Source: Lentisphaera profundi
Lineage (GTDB): Bacteria > Verrucomicrobiota > Lentisphaeria > Lentisphaerales > Lentisphaeraceae
Assembly: GCF_028728065.1 (NCBI RefSeq)
Contig: NZ_CP117811.1
Span: 1,116,001 to 1,180,000, forward strand
Reading direction: 5' to 3'
DNA length: 64,000 bases
The notes below the pieces were generated by a model that saw nothing but the letters and a program-made list of their open reading frames with translations, was not told where the DNA came from and made no database searches. Position 1 is the first letter of the stretch. Every line of letters starts with the position of its first letter. Positions 1-8,462 of the stretch are shown in pieces. The position numbers and the translations under genes are program-made.

Positions 1-951
1 AAATATGCCGACCATTTACCTCTTTATCGTATCGAAGAGCAATTCAAACGAGATGGACTTACTATTGCGCGACAAACGCTTTCCAACTGGGTTCTCCAGT
101 TAGGAAAAACTCTCCAACCTTTAGGTGATTTATTACGAGATCAAATTTTAAACTCATCAAGAGTTTTTACAGATGACAGCCCTGTTAAGCTTCAAACAAA
201 AGGTAAAGGTAAGCTTCAAGAAGGTCGGATTTGGGTTTATGTCGGCGGCGATGGTCCAGACCCTCCTCTCGTTTGGTTCGAATTCACCAAAGACCGTTCA
301 CACTCCCATACATTAGATCGAATGAAAGACTTTCAAGGAGTTTTTCATGCCGATGCTTTTGCTGCGTATGAAAAAATGGATAAGCTTGATGGTATCGATT
401 GGCAGGCTTGCTGGGCTCATGCCAGGCGTAAGTTTTTTGACACACCCAATCCAAACGAATTCTGTAAACAAGTGCTTATTTTGATGGATAAGCTCTTTGA
501 ACTCGAACAGGATGCTTGGGCGCTTGGTACTTCGGCAAAGCGACAGAGCTTTCGCAATAGGAAAACAAAGCCTTTTGTTGAAGCTCTATTAAAGACGATT
601 CAAGATCATTACTACAAAGCATGTGAGCCCAAAGGCAAACTTAAAACGGCAATGGAGTACCTACTTAAACGGCAAGAAGCATTTAAAGCTTTTCTTGCTT
701 ATCCGGATGCTCGCATAGATAACAATGTGAGTGAACGCGCTATTCGTCCGCTTACTATTGGTAGAAAAAACTGGCTTTTCTTCGGCAGTGAAAAAGGCGG
801 CCAAGCGGCTGCCAATATCATCTCCTTAATCCAGACTTGTCGTAAGCTGGGTATCAATCCAAAAGAATACTTAGAGGATGTGCTCAGGAGAATCATTGAT
901 CACCCAAAAGAAAATTTAATGGAACTCCTACCACAAAACTGGAAGAAATAG
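1..951 (+). CDS. tnpC: IS66-family transposase TnpC, 5'-truncated by the window edge
   Basis: Reading frame 1 is open from the first base and corresponds to residues 180-495 of the complete transposase at 51855-53342. The two nucleotide sequences agree almost perfectly over 951 bases; I see one C/T difference near position 43 (52434 in the other copy). It contains the DDE_Tnp_IS66 catalytic region and ends in the same NWKK residues. The near-identity means recent transposition or duplication within this genome. The first internal ATG (322) is not a real start. The upstream part lies outside the window. Confidence 0.95.
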   Translation, partial: KYADHLPLYRIEEQFKRDGLTIARQTLSNWVLQLGKTLQPLGDLLRDQILNSSRVFTDDSPVKLQTKGKGKLQEGRIWVYVGGDGPDPPLVWFEFTKDRSHSHTLDRMKDFQGVFHADAFAAYEKMDKLDGIDWQACWAHARRKFFDTPNPNEFCKQVLILMDKLFELEQDAWALGTSAKRQSFRNRKTKPFVEALLKTIQDHYYKACEPKGKLKTAMEYLLKRQEAFKAFLAYPDARIDNNVSERAIRPLTIGRKNWLFFGSEKGGQAAANIISLIQTCRKLGINPKEYLEDVLRRIIDHPKENLMELLPQNWKK

Positions 952-1000
952 ACTTTTTTTCGAAATAGGCATTCAAATATTCAGCTCAATTGACGCTTAC
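1..1000 (+). mobile_element. Right part of an IS66-family insertion sequence
   Basis: The element continues past the tnpC stop to a right terminal end finishing TTGACGCTTAC at 1000. The same end occurs at 53391 in the complete copy, where it abuts an 8-bp target duplication. The left end and its target duplication lie upstream of the window. After position 1000 the similarity to the other copy stops abruptly. Confidence 0.9.
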
Positions 1001-1071
1001 CTTGTACCCCAGCTGCCACAGGTTCAAAAAACACTAAAATAATCCCTATATACCACACGATAAAAGCCGTG

Positions 1072-1095
1072 AAAGTCATAAGGCGCTATGACTTT
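1072..1095. repeat. Small hairpin between IS66 pieces
   Basis: AAAGTCATA and TATGACTTT form a perfect 9-bp inverted repeat around the 6-base loop AGGCGC, in the short non-IS stretch between the two IS66 fragments. It has no T-run, so it is not an obvious terminator. Its function is unknown. Confidence 0.5.
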
Positions 1096-1148
1096 TATTG
1101 TGGGTCAAGATCGAGTTTCCAAAAATGAAATAGGATATTAATACGATA

Positions 1149-1370
1149 TCTTCGGCAGTGAACAAGGAGGCCAGGCGGCCGCCAATATCATCTCCTTAAT
1201 CCAGACTTGTCGTAAGCTGGGTATCAATCCAAAAGAATACTTAGAGGATGTACTCAGGAAAATTATTGATCACCCAAAAGAAAATTTAATGGAACTCCTC
1301 CTGCAAAACTGGAAAAAATAGACTTTTTTTCGAAATAGACATTCAAATATTCAGCTCAATTGACGCTTAC
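1149..1370 (+). mobile_element. Older remnant of the same IS66 element (3' end only)
   Basis: This stretch repeats the last ~170 bases of tnpC plus the right terminal end (finishing TTGACGCTTAC at 1370). It carries several substitutions not shared by the two near-identical copies, for example GAACAAGGAGGCCAGG where they read GAAAAAGGCGGCCAAG. It is therefore a diverged, decayed insertion lying about 150 bp downstream of a recent one. It starts abruptly inside the coding region and encodes nothing functional. Confidence 0.9.
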
Positions 1371-1494
1371 TTTTTGTGAGCTATTGATCGAGTATATACA
1401 ATAGATTACAGGGCAGTCTTTAGGTGGAGTGAACCCCCTAAGTTATGGCTAATAATAAGCTAGAGTTATATGTAGTTGTATGAGATCTAGGCAT

Positions 1495-1521
1495 AAAAAA
1501 ACCGGTGAAGATCACCGGTTT
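1495..1521 (-). terminator. Rho-independent terminator of hisD
   Basis: AAACCGGTGA and TCACCGGTTT pair perfectly around a 3-base loop. On the minus strand the stem is followed by a U-run (the A-run at 1495-1501). It lies about 30 bases beyond the hisD stop. Confidence 0.9.
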
Positions 1522-1552
1522 ATGATAAAGGTATTTACCCGTCCGGTAGGAC

Positions 1553-2839
1553 TTATTCGAAGCGAATAGTTCCGCTTCTACCGTGAGCGTCGAGTCCTTC
1601 AGCTTTTGCGAAGGCCGCAACAGCGCCGACTTCTCTTTGTAGAGCTTCTTTACTGTATTTAATAAGACTCGTTCTACGAAAGAATTGATCAACAGTTAGG
1701 CCCGAGAAGTGATGACCCGCTCCGCCAGTAGGAAGAACATGGCTTGGGCCGGCAACGAAATCACCAACGGGTTCAGGTGTCCATGGGCCGAGGAAGATAG
1801 CGCCAGCATTAGTAATTAAATTGGCTATATCTTCTGCGTTTTCACAAATGATTTCCAAATGTTCGGGTGCATAAAGATCGGCAACTTCAGCAGCTGCTTG
1901 CATGTCATTTACTTTGATAAAGAAGATCCCATTATCCAAAACTTTGTCGACACATTCAGAGCGACTGAGCAGTTCTTTTTGAATGAGGACTTCTTTTTCA
2001 ACTTCGAGGATAAGTTCAGCACAATCACTGACCATAACGGCTTGTTCAAAACCTGAACCATGTTCAGCTTGTGAGAGCAGATCAGCAGCAATGAATTTTG
2101 CAGGTGCAGTTTTATCAGCAATGACCATAACTTCAGAGGGTCCAGCGACTAAGTCTAAAGAGCAATAACCATAAACTTGGCGTTTTGCCGCGGTGACGTA
2201 AGCATTGCCAGGTCCGCAAATTTTGCGAGCGCGTTTAATGCTTTCTGTTCCGTAGGCAAGGGCGCCAATAGCGTAAACACCACCAAGTTTTAAAACTTCA
2301 GTTGCACCAGCTTTTTTCGCAGCATAGAGAATGGCGGGATTTACTGAGCCATCCTTTTGTGGAGGTGTAGTGATGACAATTTCAGGGACGCCTGCAGCTT
2401 TAGCAATGGCAGCGGTATGTAAAACAGTGGAAACCAGTGGGGCGGTTCCGCCAGGGACATAACAGGCTATGCGAGAGAGTGGGGCATATTTTTCTCCAAG
2501 CTGAACACCTTCACGAGGAGAGTAATTCCAGGCCTTCGGGAGTTTTTGGCTAGAGAAGTCAATGATGTTGGCTGCGGCAAGATCAATGGCATCTTTGATG
2601 TCTTGATCCACTTTGTCGTCAGCCGCATCGAGTTCTTCTTGACTCACATGGAATTCACCTGCAGATAGATCTACACCATCAAACTTTTTGGCGTAATGAC
2701 AAATAGCTTCATCACCACGTTTGCGAATATCGCAAAGTATTTCATTTACGCTAGCAGCAATATCTTCAGGAAAGGCATTGCGTTCAAAAAGGGGGTCAAA
2801 TGCCGCTGTACAGCGACCGGTAAATTCCAAATGTATCAT
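1553..2839 (-). CDS. hisD: Histidinol dehydrogenase
   Basis: 428 residues, the usual family length. It catalyses the last two steps of histidine synthesis: NAD-dependent, zinc-dependent oxidation of L-histidinol to L-histidine in the cytoplasm. Family signatures visible include PGGTAPLVSTVLHTA, ICGPGNAYVTAAKR, AGPSEVMV, LSQAEHGSG with the catalytic histidine, APEHLEI, and the C-terminal AEGLDAHGRS. The ATG at 2839 follows the purO stop by two bases and its AAGGA ribosome-binding site lies in the end of purO, so the two genes are probably co-transcribed and translationally coupled. A terminator follows at 1495-1521. Confidence 0.96.
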   Translation of the reverse strand: MIHLEFTGRCTAAFDPLFERNAFPEDIAASVNEILCDIRKRGDEAICHYAKKFDGVDLSAGEFHVSQEELDAADDKVDQDIKDAIDLAAANIIDFSSQKLPKAWNYSPREGVQLGEKYAPLSRIACYVPGGTAPLVSTVLHTAAIAKAAGVPEIVITTPPQKDGSVNPAILYAAKKAGATEVLKLGGVYAIGALAYGTESIKRARKICGPGNAYVTAAKRQVYGYCSLDLVAGPSEVMVIADKTAPAKFIAADLLSQAEHGSGFEQAVMVSDCAELILEVEKEVLIQKELLSRSECVDKVLDNGIFFIKVNDMQAAAEVADLYAPEHLEIICENAEDIANLITNAGAIFLGPWTPEPVGDFVAGPSHVLPTGGAGHHFSGLTVDQFFRRTSLIKYSKEALQREVGAVAAFAKAEGLDAHGRSGTIRFE

Positions 2840-2841
2840 TT

Positions 2842-3483
2842 TTATTTATCCTTAAAAGCAACCTGAAATTTGTCGCCATCAGCAATTGCACAAACTGCAG
2901 AGATTGGTTTTTCTAAGTCAGCAAATACGCCTTTTCCAAGGATGTAATCACAAGCTTCTTCAGCGGATTCAACATGGAAGTCCGAATCTTTGAGGTGAAT
3001 ACTCGGGGTATTGTGATTATAGGTGGCTACATAAAAAGCTTGACCAGGTTCGAGCGTGATACGAGAAACATGTAGTGCATCTTCACGAACAGTACCAAGA
3101 GCAGCTTCGCCAGTTTTGAGGTTCACAATCGAGGCAATACGTGGAGTATTTAGGTGGTCGTGCTCATAATCCATACCAAAAAGACCACTTACAAGAGCGT
3201 CACGCATATTCATGCCAGCATCGATCTTTTCGGTGATGGGGTCAGTGTGAGATCCATTAGTAGCGATAGCATATTGACCATCTTGGCTAATGCGTAGGCA
3301 GTTGTAGGCGATGTAAGGGTTTTTCATGATGTCATCTTCATGACCTGGCTTGGGTATAATGGCAATACCGCGCTCAACTTCAACAGCGTGACGATTTGGG
3401 AACGAGTTAGAAGATACGCGATACATGGCACAGATTTTGCCATCTTTTGTTTTTGCAACGGACACGATACGGCCTACGTACAT
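2842..3483 (-). CDS. purO: Archaeal-type IMP cyclohydrolase (PurO family)
   Basis: 213 residues. The sequence closely follows the PurO fold family (IMP_cyclohyd) known mainly from archaea: MYVGRIVSV, YRVSSNSFPNR, NPYIAYNCLRI, NGSHTDPI, MDYEHDHLNTPRIA and HVSRI all match the archaeal pattern I remember. PurO closes the purine ring, turning FAICAR into IMP; most bacteria use the C-terminal part of PurH for this. It sits directly upstream of hisD. That is chemically apt, because histidine synthesis releases AICAR, the precursor of FAICAR. The ATG at 3483 is preceded by AAGGA. Family assignment is strong; the exact reaction is inferred from the family. Confidence 0.88.
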   Translation of the reverse strand: MYVGRIVSVAKTKDGKICAMYRVSSNSFPNRHAVEVERGIAIIPKPGHEDDIMKNPYIAYNCLRISQDGQYAIATNGSHTDPITEKIDAGMNMRDALVSGLFGMDYEHDHLNTPRIASIVNLKTGEAALGTVREDALHVSRITLEPGQAFYVATYNHNTPSIHLKDSDFHVESAEEACDYILGKGVFADLEKPISAVCAIADGDKFQVAFKDK

Positions 3484-3531
3484 GAGAAATCCTTATGGTT
3501 TTATATAATTTAGTTTAAAGTCGTAATAAAC

Positions 3532-3595
3532 TCCAAAGATATATTTTTTCAAAGCTTAAATTGTGATAAAATAAGCTCTGAATAATATCTTTGGA
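3532..3595. repeat. Nested inverted repeat between rhlE and purO
   Basis: TCCAAAGATAT (3532-3542) and ATATCTTTGGA (3585-3595) are perfect 11-bp complements. Inside them AGCTTA and TAAGCT form a second 6-bp arm. The structure fills the leader ahead of purO and downstream of the helicase gene. There is no U-run after the stem, so a simple terminator is doubtful; a regulatory leader or an mRNA-stabilising structure is possible. Confidence 0.5.
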
Positions 3596-3604
3596 CTGAG
3601 CAGA

Positions 3605-4918
3605 TTATTTATCTGGATTATTTTTTCTAGGACGACGTTTTTGATTAAACTTTTTATCATTAGCACCGTCTTTTTTTCTTGGTGCATTAGAGCTCTGCTT
3701 AGGGCTTCTACTACGATTTTGGCGATTATCATTACGACGTTTCTTTGATTCTTTACCAGCTTGTTTCGCTTGCTCGTGAGTTGGCGTTTTTTCAGTGATG
3801 CCAGGAACGTTTTTAACAGTAATGCTTTTTTTGATTAATTTTTCAATGTTAAAAAGGAAGCTTGCTTCATCAACTGATACAAGTGAAATGGCTTCGCCAG
3901 AACATCCTGCACGGCCAGTACGACCAATACGGTGGACATAATCTTCTGGTATTTCAGGGAGTTCATAGTTGACTACGTGAGGGAGTTTATCAATATCAAT
4001 ACCACGAGCGGCAATATCTGTAGCGACGAGAACACGTACTTTGCTATCTTTAAAGTCGGCAAGGGCACGGGTACGAGCATTTTGACTTTTATTGCCGTGG
4101 ATAGCCGCTGAGCTGATACCATCAGTAATGAGCATGTCTGATAGTTTATTAGCCCCATGCTTGGTTCGAGTAAAGACTAGGACCTGATTCCAATTACCAT
4201 TTTTAATTAAATTGGAGAGTAGGTGGCGTTTTTTAGTTTTTGCGAGGTGATAAACGGCTTGGTCTACTGTTTCTGCCGACGTGTTTTCGCGGGCAACTTC
4301 TACTAAGCTGGGATTGCGAAGGATACTTTCGGAAAGGATTTTTATGTCCTTAGAGTAAGTAGCAGAGAAAAAGAGTGTTTGTCTTTTTTGTGGAACTAAT
4401 TTAATGATTTTTCTGATGTCATGAATGAAACCCATGTCAAGCATACGGTCAGCTTCATCGAGGATGAGGTATTCAATTCTTGAGAGATCTAGGGCTTTTT
4501 GTCCAGCTAGGTCGAGTAAGCGTCCTGGCGTACCAACAACAATGTCAACACCTCTACGCAATTTTTGGATTTGTGGATTAATGCCCACACCGCCAAAAAT
4601 AACTGTAGAACGAATATCTAGGCCTTTGCCATAGAGTTCAACACTTTCTGCTACTTGAGCAGCAAGTTCTCTTGTGGGAGTTAAAACCAAAGCTCTAGGG
4701 CGATGTCCGCCACGCTCTTTACCAGTACTTAAAAGGTGTAATATAGGGAGTGTGAAAGCGGCTGTTTTTCCTGTGCCCGTTTGAGCGCCAGCTAGAATGT
4801 CACCACCCTTAAGGATGATAGGGATAGCCTGTTCTTGAATAGGAGTAGGTTGAGTATAACCCTGGAATTTAATTCCAGTTAAAATTTCGGTCCTTAGACC
4901 AAGGTTTTCGAAAGACAT
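3605..4918 (-). CDS. rhlE: DEAD-box ATP-dependent RNA helicase, RhlE-like
   Basis: 437 residues. All superfamily 2 motifs are present in order: Q-motif region (GYTQPTPIQ), [10 protein letters not shown] (Walker A), PTREL, GTPGR, DEAD (Walker B), SAT, then in the second RecA domain [20 protein letters not shown] and HRIGRTGR. From about residue 375 a basic, disordered tail rich in K, R, N and Q is typical of the RhlE/CsdA group and probably binds RNA. The likely role is RNA unwinding in ribosome assembly or mRNA turnover. The start at 4918 precedes the conserved aromatic of the Q-motif (SFENLGL), as expected. Confidence 0.93.
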   Translation of the reverse strand: MSFENLGLRTEILTGIKFQGYTQPTPIQEQAIPIILKGGDILAGAQTGTGKTAAFTLPILHLLSTGKERGGHRPRALVLTPTRELAAQVAESVELYGKGLDIRSTVIFGGVGINPQIQKLRRGVDIVVGTPGRLLDLAGQKALDLSRIEYLILDEADRMLDMGFIHDIRKIIKLVPQKRQTLFFSATYSKDIKILSESILRNPSLVEVARENTSAETVDQAVYHLAKTKKRHLLSNLIKNGNWNQVLVFTRTKHGANKLSDMLITDGISSAAIHGNKSQNARTRALADFKDSKVRVLVATDIAARGIDIDKLPHVVNYELPEIPEDYVHRIGRTGRAGCSGEAISLVSVDEASFLFNIEKLIKKSITVKNVPGITEKTPTHEQAKQAGKESKKRRNDNRQNRSRSPKQSSNAPRKKDGANDKKFNQKRRPRKNNPDK

Positions 4919-5085
4919 ATGAATCCTGAGTTGGTTTCCGGAAAAATCATAAACAATCGATTCCTTTTTACGGAGTTATTTAAAGGGGGATGGGATACAG
5001 AATCGTTGTATATCCATATTAAAACACCAGTCTAATGCCTCAAAAAAATAATTCTTATATATACGGCTATTATAAGTGATAAAAA

Positions 5086-5115
5086 AAAGGCGCATTACTT
5101 AAAGTATGCGCCTTT
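5086..5115 (-). terminator. Terminator behind the small membrane protein gene
   Basis: AAAGGCGCAT pairs with ATGCGCCTTT, with an inner ACTT/AAGT extension. An A-run at 5081-5088 supplies the U-run for minus-strand transcripts. It lies 24 bases past the stop of the gene at 5139-5546. Confidence 0.8.
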
Positions 5116-5138
5116 GGGATTTGATGGTGATTGAATGC

Positions 5139-5546
5139 TTATTCAAATTTTCTTGTGTAAATACTCGTATTTTTTTTACTGTAATTTGACTGGACTTCAA
5201 TTGTCTTCCAATCAATATATTTGACTGTGTATGCAGCGCTGCCATTAAAAGATCGAATCTGGTATTCGGAGTCGCTGATTTTTTCGTAAGGGAGTTCAAA
5301 ATTAAGTGTTTCGCAAAAACCATTGGGCTGAAAAGATAGTTTGTTAAAGACTTTATCTTGATTGGTCCATTCGCCTATGATATTTTCATTTAAATAGATG
5401 ACAGACTGTTCTTCAGCTTTTTGAGTATTCCATGATATTAAGGAAAATTGAATGACTAAAACTAAGAGAATGCTCAGGAGTGTAAAACGGCGGGCTTCTT
5501 TTTTTTGAGGCATTATCGGTAAGTTGGCGATAGTTTTTCTTTTCAC
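5139..5546 (-). CDS. Small membrane-anchored protein of unknown function
   Basis: 135 residues; I do not recognise a family. The start is a GTG at 5546 with GGAG eight bases upstream. A basic N-terminus (KKEARR) precedes one transmembrane segment (about residues 20-40). The rest (about 95 residues, probably outside the membrane) has alternating beta-type sequence with GEWTNQDKVFNKLSF and aromatic-rich strands, loosely like small lipocalin-type domains. It has its own terminator. A 13-bp palindrome (5603-5615) lies 57 bases upstream, identical to the one ahead of lexA, so damage-response regulation is possible but unproven. Confidence 0.7.
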   Translation of the reverse strand: MKRKTIANLPIMPQKKEARRFTLLSILLVLVIQFSLISWNTQKAEEQSVIYLNENIIGEWTNQDKVFNKLSFQPNGFCETLNFELPYEKISDSEYQIRSFNGSAAYTVKYIDWKTIEVQSNYSKKNTSIYTRKFE

Positions 5547-5602
5547 AATAAAGGCTCCATTTGTTAAATTTGAGTCAAGGTGTTCTAGATTCGTAAAAAA
5601 TC

Positions 5603-5615
5603 AAGTTATTAACTT
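5603..5615. promoter_or_regulatory. Palindrome shared with the lexA upstream region
   Basis: AAGTTATTAACTT is a perfect 6+1+6 palindrome and recurs exactly at 17394-17406, 32 bases ahead of lexA; the match extends to 15 bases. Here it lies 57 bases ahead of the small membrane protein gene, in the same orientation. It is a candidate operator, LexA being one possible regulator. Confidence 0.4.
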
Positions 5616-5672
5616 TTATTACAGATATTTACGTAAGTCCCTGTTCTTATCTTACAGAGCAAAACGCATTTA

Positions 5673-6410
5673 TTACTTTTTTATTGTGAGCTCACCGGTA
5701 AAAAAAGTTAAAATGTTATTATTTGATTGGATCATAATGGCACCTTCGTTGCTAAAGCCGTGGACAGTTCCTAAGTAGGACTCCTTGCGGTCATTAGTGA
5801 AAAGGACTGTTTTGTTTTTCAATTGAGCGGCGTTCATCCATAGTTCACTGATTGCGCTTGCTTGGTCATAGTATTCTGTATAAAGTTTTTTGAATTGATC
5901 GAGAATTTCATTTTTCAGTGATTCGCGATTCCAGGGTATAGCAGTCTCTAAAAGGAGCGAGGTCGCAGGTCGGCCGAGGTTTTTTAATTCAGAGAAAGTC
6001 ATGTTTACGTTAATACCCATGCCGATTATAAGAGAAGTCATTTTGCTTTGTTCAAAAATACCTTCACATAAAATCCCCGCAATTTTTGCTTGGTCCACCA
6101 AGAGATCATTGGGCCATTTTATTCTTAACTCATCTAAGCTTTTTTGGTTTAAACTATTATAAATAGCCAGTGAAGCGAGTTGGACATAAGAATTGACACA
6201 GTTTGCGGATAGGTCATCATTTTTAATGACTAAGCTCATATAAATATTTTTATCTGGAGGAGATGACCACTGTCTACCTAAGCGGCCTTTACCTGAAGTT
6301 TGTGTATTGGTGTACAATACTGAGCCGTGGGGGTAATTGGCGATATTCCGTTTAGCTTCTTCGTTGGTTGAATCAATAGAGTCAAAATAAAAGTTCGTGT
6401 AGTCAATCAT
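5673..6410 (-). CDS. birA: Biotin-protein ligase, monofunctional (BirA catalytic type)
   Basis: 245 residues. It activates biotin with ATP and transfers it to the lysine of biotin carboxyl carrier proteins. Signatures: DSIDSTNEEAKR, the biotinyl-AMP loop SGKGRLGRQW (about 40-49), KWPNDLLVDQAKIAGIL and GMGINVNM, followed by the small C-terminal SH3-like domain. The N-terminal DNA-binding domain of bifunctional BirA is missing, so this enzyme should not act as the biotin repressor. Its ATG at 6410 overlaps the end of the preceding membrane protein gene, and it ends the run that also carries bioH and bioC. Confidence 0.93.
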   Translation of the reverse strand: MIDYTNFYFDSIDSTNEEAKRNIANYPHGSVLYTNTQTSGKGRLGRQWSSPPDKNIYMSLVIKNDDLSANCVNSYVQLASLAIYNSLNQKSLDELRIKWPNDLLVDQAKIAGILCEGIFEQSKMTSLIIGMGINVNMTFSELKNLGRPATSLLLETAIPWNRESLKNEILDQFKKLYTEYYDQASAISELWMNAAQLKNKTVLFTNDRKESYLGTVHGFSNEGAIMIQSNNNILTFFTGELTIKK

Positions 6411-7735
6411 TATTTTTCTTTGAGGAGACTATATAAATTAGTTTTACTCAATTCATTTTTATACTTTTCAAAATTAATATTTTTCTCCTTGAGGCCGAGC
6501 TTACTATCCGTATTTTCAACAAAGGATTTTAATCCATCACCCATGACGGCATTATGAATATCTAGTAAATTGATATGGTGTAAATCACGTCCCGCTTTAA
6601 AGAGTTCATTGCGAGATCCGACAGTAATAATCAGTCCAGAGTCAGCTAATTGGTTAAGGATCTTCTGACCAAGAAGGACGGGGATTTTAAGTTCTTGCAA
6701 GCGTATGTGAGCTTCCCAGCTTTCACCAGTAAGAAATTTTCTTGAGATGGATATACAGATAATGATGGCGGCATTATAAAGGTCTTCACCCTTCAGTTTT
6801 AAGTATTCATCTTCTTCTTCGTAAGTTGCGTGGTTTTGCAGAGCAAAGCACAGTTGCGCACCTAATAGGATAATTAACCAAGCAATAAAGAGCCAAACCA
6901 TGAAAAATGGAATAACGGCAAAGGTTCCGTAAAGGGGGTATGAGGAGACGCCTATTTGTAAGTTGACGTAAATGTATTGAGTAATTGACCAGCCAATTGT
7001 GACGAGGAAGCTAGCAATGAAAGCAGGGCGAAATTTTACTTTGGTATTAGGTAAAAAACGGTAGAGGAAGGTGAAGCCAAAGGCAATAATTAATGGGCTG
7101 ATGATTTTTACAAGTAAGCTGTAAAATTCAAAAATGCCTTCGCCAAGATAGAGGTTGGAAGTTAAGTACTGCTGTACTTTATCGCTAGCAAGGAAGGCGT
7201 TGGCAGAAGCCGTGGCAATGAGAATTGGTGGAAGTGTGACGAATATGAAAAGGTATTCTTTAACTTTGGTCATCAGGTCACGATTTTTTTTGATGCCCCA
7301 GATCATATTGAACGAATGCTCAATTTTGCTCATCATGCTAATGGCCGTAAATAGAGAAATAGAGATGCCTACTAATCCTACAGCTTTCAGGTTAGCTTGA
7401 TCAATGAGAGTGAATATCTGTGTTAAAATTTCACGTATTTGCTCCGGGAGTTCGCCGAAGAAAAAATCTTGCTGATCTCGGATCATGTCGGCTAAACCCA
7501 TGGCTTTTGAAAAGGCAAAGACAAAAGCGAGAGTCGGCAACATAGATAAGACAGTAATGTTGGTTAAAGCAGAGGCTTGGAGGGTGAGGTTGTTTTTATT
7601 GAAATCATTAATAAGCACTCTTATGCACCTGAGAGTAATTATTCTAAGCTTATGTAGGTAGTTAAGTTCGTCGACTTCCGCTTCCCATATGCCGGCAAAA
7701 ATTTTATCGTGGGTGTTTTTTAAAATTTTAATCAT
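6410..7735 (-). CDS. YihY/BrkB-family inner membrane protein with C-terminal winged-helix-like domain
   Basis: 441 residues. The first ~300 carry about six hydrophobic segments and the YihY/virulence-factor BrkB pattern: ASALTNITVLSMLPTLAFVFA near the start, then the conserved GTFAVIPFFMVWLFIAWLIILLG region split over two segments. This family was once misnamed ribonuclease BN; its true role is unknown, perhaps transport. Residues ~315-400 are soluble and resemble a winged helix (KIPVLLGQKILNQLADSGLI), a feature of longer members. It overlaps bioC by 8 bp and birA by 1 base, so it is translated within the biotin operon, though no biotin role is known. Confidence 0.85.
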   Translation of the reverse strand: MIKILKNTHDKIFAGIWEAEVDELNYLHKLRIITLRCIRVLINDFNKNNLTLQASALTNITVLSMLPTLAFVFAFSKAMGLADMIRDQQDFFFGELPEQIREILTQIFTLIDQANLKAVGLVGISISLFTAISMMSKIEHSFNMIWGIKKNRDLMTKVKEYLFIFVTLPPILIATASANAFLASDKVQQYLTSNLYLGEGIFEFYSLLVKIISPLIIAFGFTFLYRFLPNTKVKFRPAFIASFLVTIGWSITQYIYVNLQIGVSSYPLYGTFAVIPFFMVWLFIAWLIILLGAQLCFALQNHATYEEEDEYLKLKGEDLYNAAIIICISISRKFLTGESWEAHIRLQELKIPVLLGQKILNQLADSGLIITVGSRNELFKAGRDLHHINLLDIHNAVMGDGLKSFVENTDSKLGLKEKNINFEKYKNELSKTNLYSLLKEK

Positions 7736-8462
7736 AGTTTTGTGCTTGTAGAAAGGTTACCTGGTATCGGGCGTTTAATATATTGTGCGTTTTAAGTTTT
7801 TCACATTCTTTAATCAATTTTCTAAGTTGGCCGGGGCTTAATTTTTCTTCAACATTTGCCCCTATACGGTGGATTTTTTTAAAAAATTCAATCGAGGAAT
7901 TGAAATTTTCACAAAAGTCATGAGTCGAATGATTCACTTGAGAGAGGCATTGTTCTGCTGATTTTTGTAAGTCTTCCGCCATGCGGTAGAGCAAGCCTTT
8001 GTATTCAATTTGAGCTTTTTTGAAAGCTTGAGGCAAGAATTCTAGTGTGCCTGCAGTAGGGGTGGCGACTAGGATGATGGCTTTATTATTTGCGAGATTC
8101 GCAATGTCTTTCATCCACGAATCCCAGTCCCTGACCCACTGGATGGCCATGCTCGAAATGATGATGTCAAATTTATGGCTAGTCTTAGGGAGTTCACATA
8201 CCTGGAAATCGAATTCAGTTCCTAGTTTCTCTGAGGCTACTTTAATCATCTCAGGTGCAGGGTCACATACTAATATACTTGCCTTAGGGAAGCGTTGTTT
8301 GAGTTCTTGACTAATGAAGCCAGTGCCAGCGCCTATTTCTAGGATTCGCAGGGCTTTGAAATTATGAGGTATCTTTTCGATGAGAGCACTAGCAATGCGC
8401 CTTTGTATCTGTGCGTATTTATCATAGTTCTGAGCGTGAGAATTGAAATTGCCCTTAATCAT
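7728..8462 (-). CDS. bioC: Malonyl-ACP O-methyltransferase (biotin synthesis)
   Basis: 244 residues from the start chosen here. The open frame extends to 8495, but the ATG at 8462 overlaps the bioH stop in the usual coupled manner and begins where the family does (NFNSHAQNYDKYAQIQRRIA, matching the BioC N-terminal pattern). It methylates the free carboxyl of malonyl-ACP so that the fatty acid machinery can build pimeloyl-ACP methyl ester. The SAM-binding loop is LEIGAGTGFIS; IISSMAIQWVRDW fits the family. The neighbour BioH would remove the same methyl group later. It is followed by the overlapping BrkB-family gene. Confidence 0.87.
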   Translation of the reverse strand: MIKGNFNSHAQNYDKYAQIQRRIASALIEKIPHNFKALRILEIGAGTGFISQELKQRFPKASILVCDPAPEMIKVASEKLGTEFDFQVCELPKTSHKFDIIISSMAIQWVRDWDSWMKDIANLANNKAIILVATPTAGTLEFLPQAFKKAQIEYKGLLYRMAEDLQKSAEQCLSQVNHSTHDFCENFNSSIEFFKKIHRIGANVEEKLSPGQLRKLIKECEKLKTHNILNARYQVTFLQAQNYD

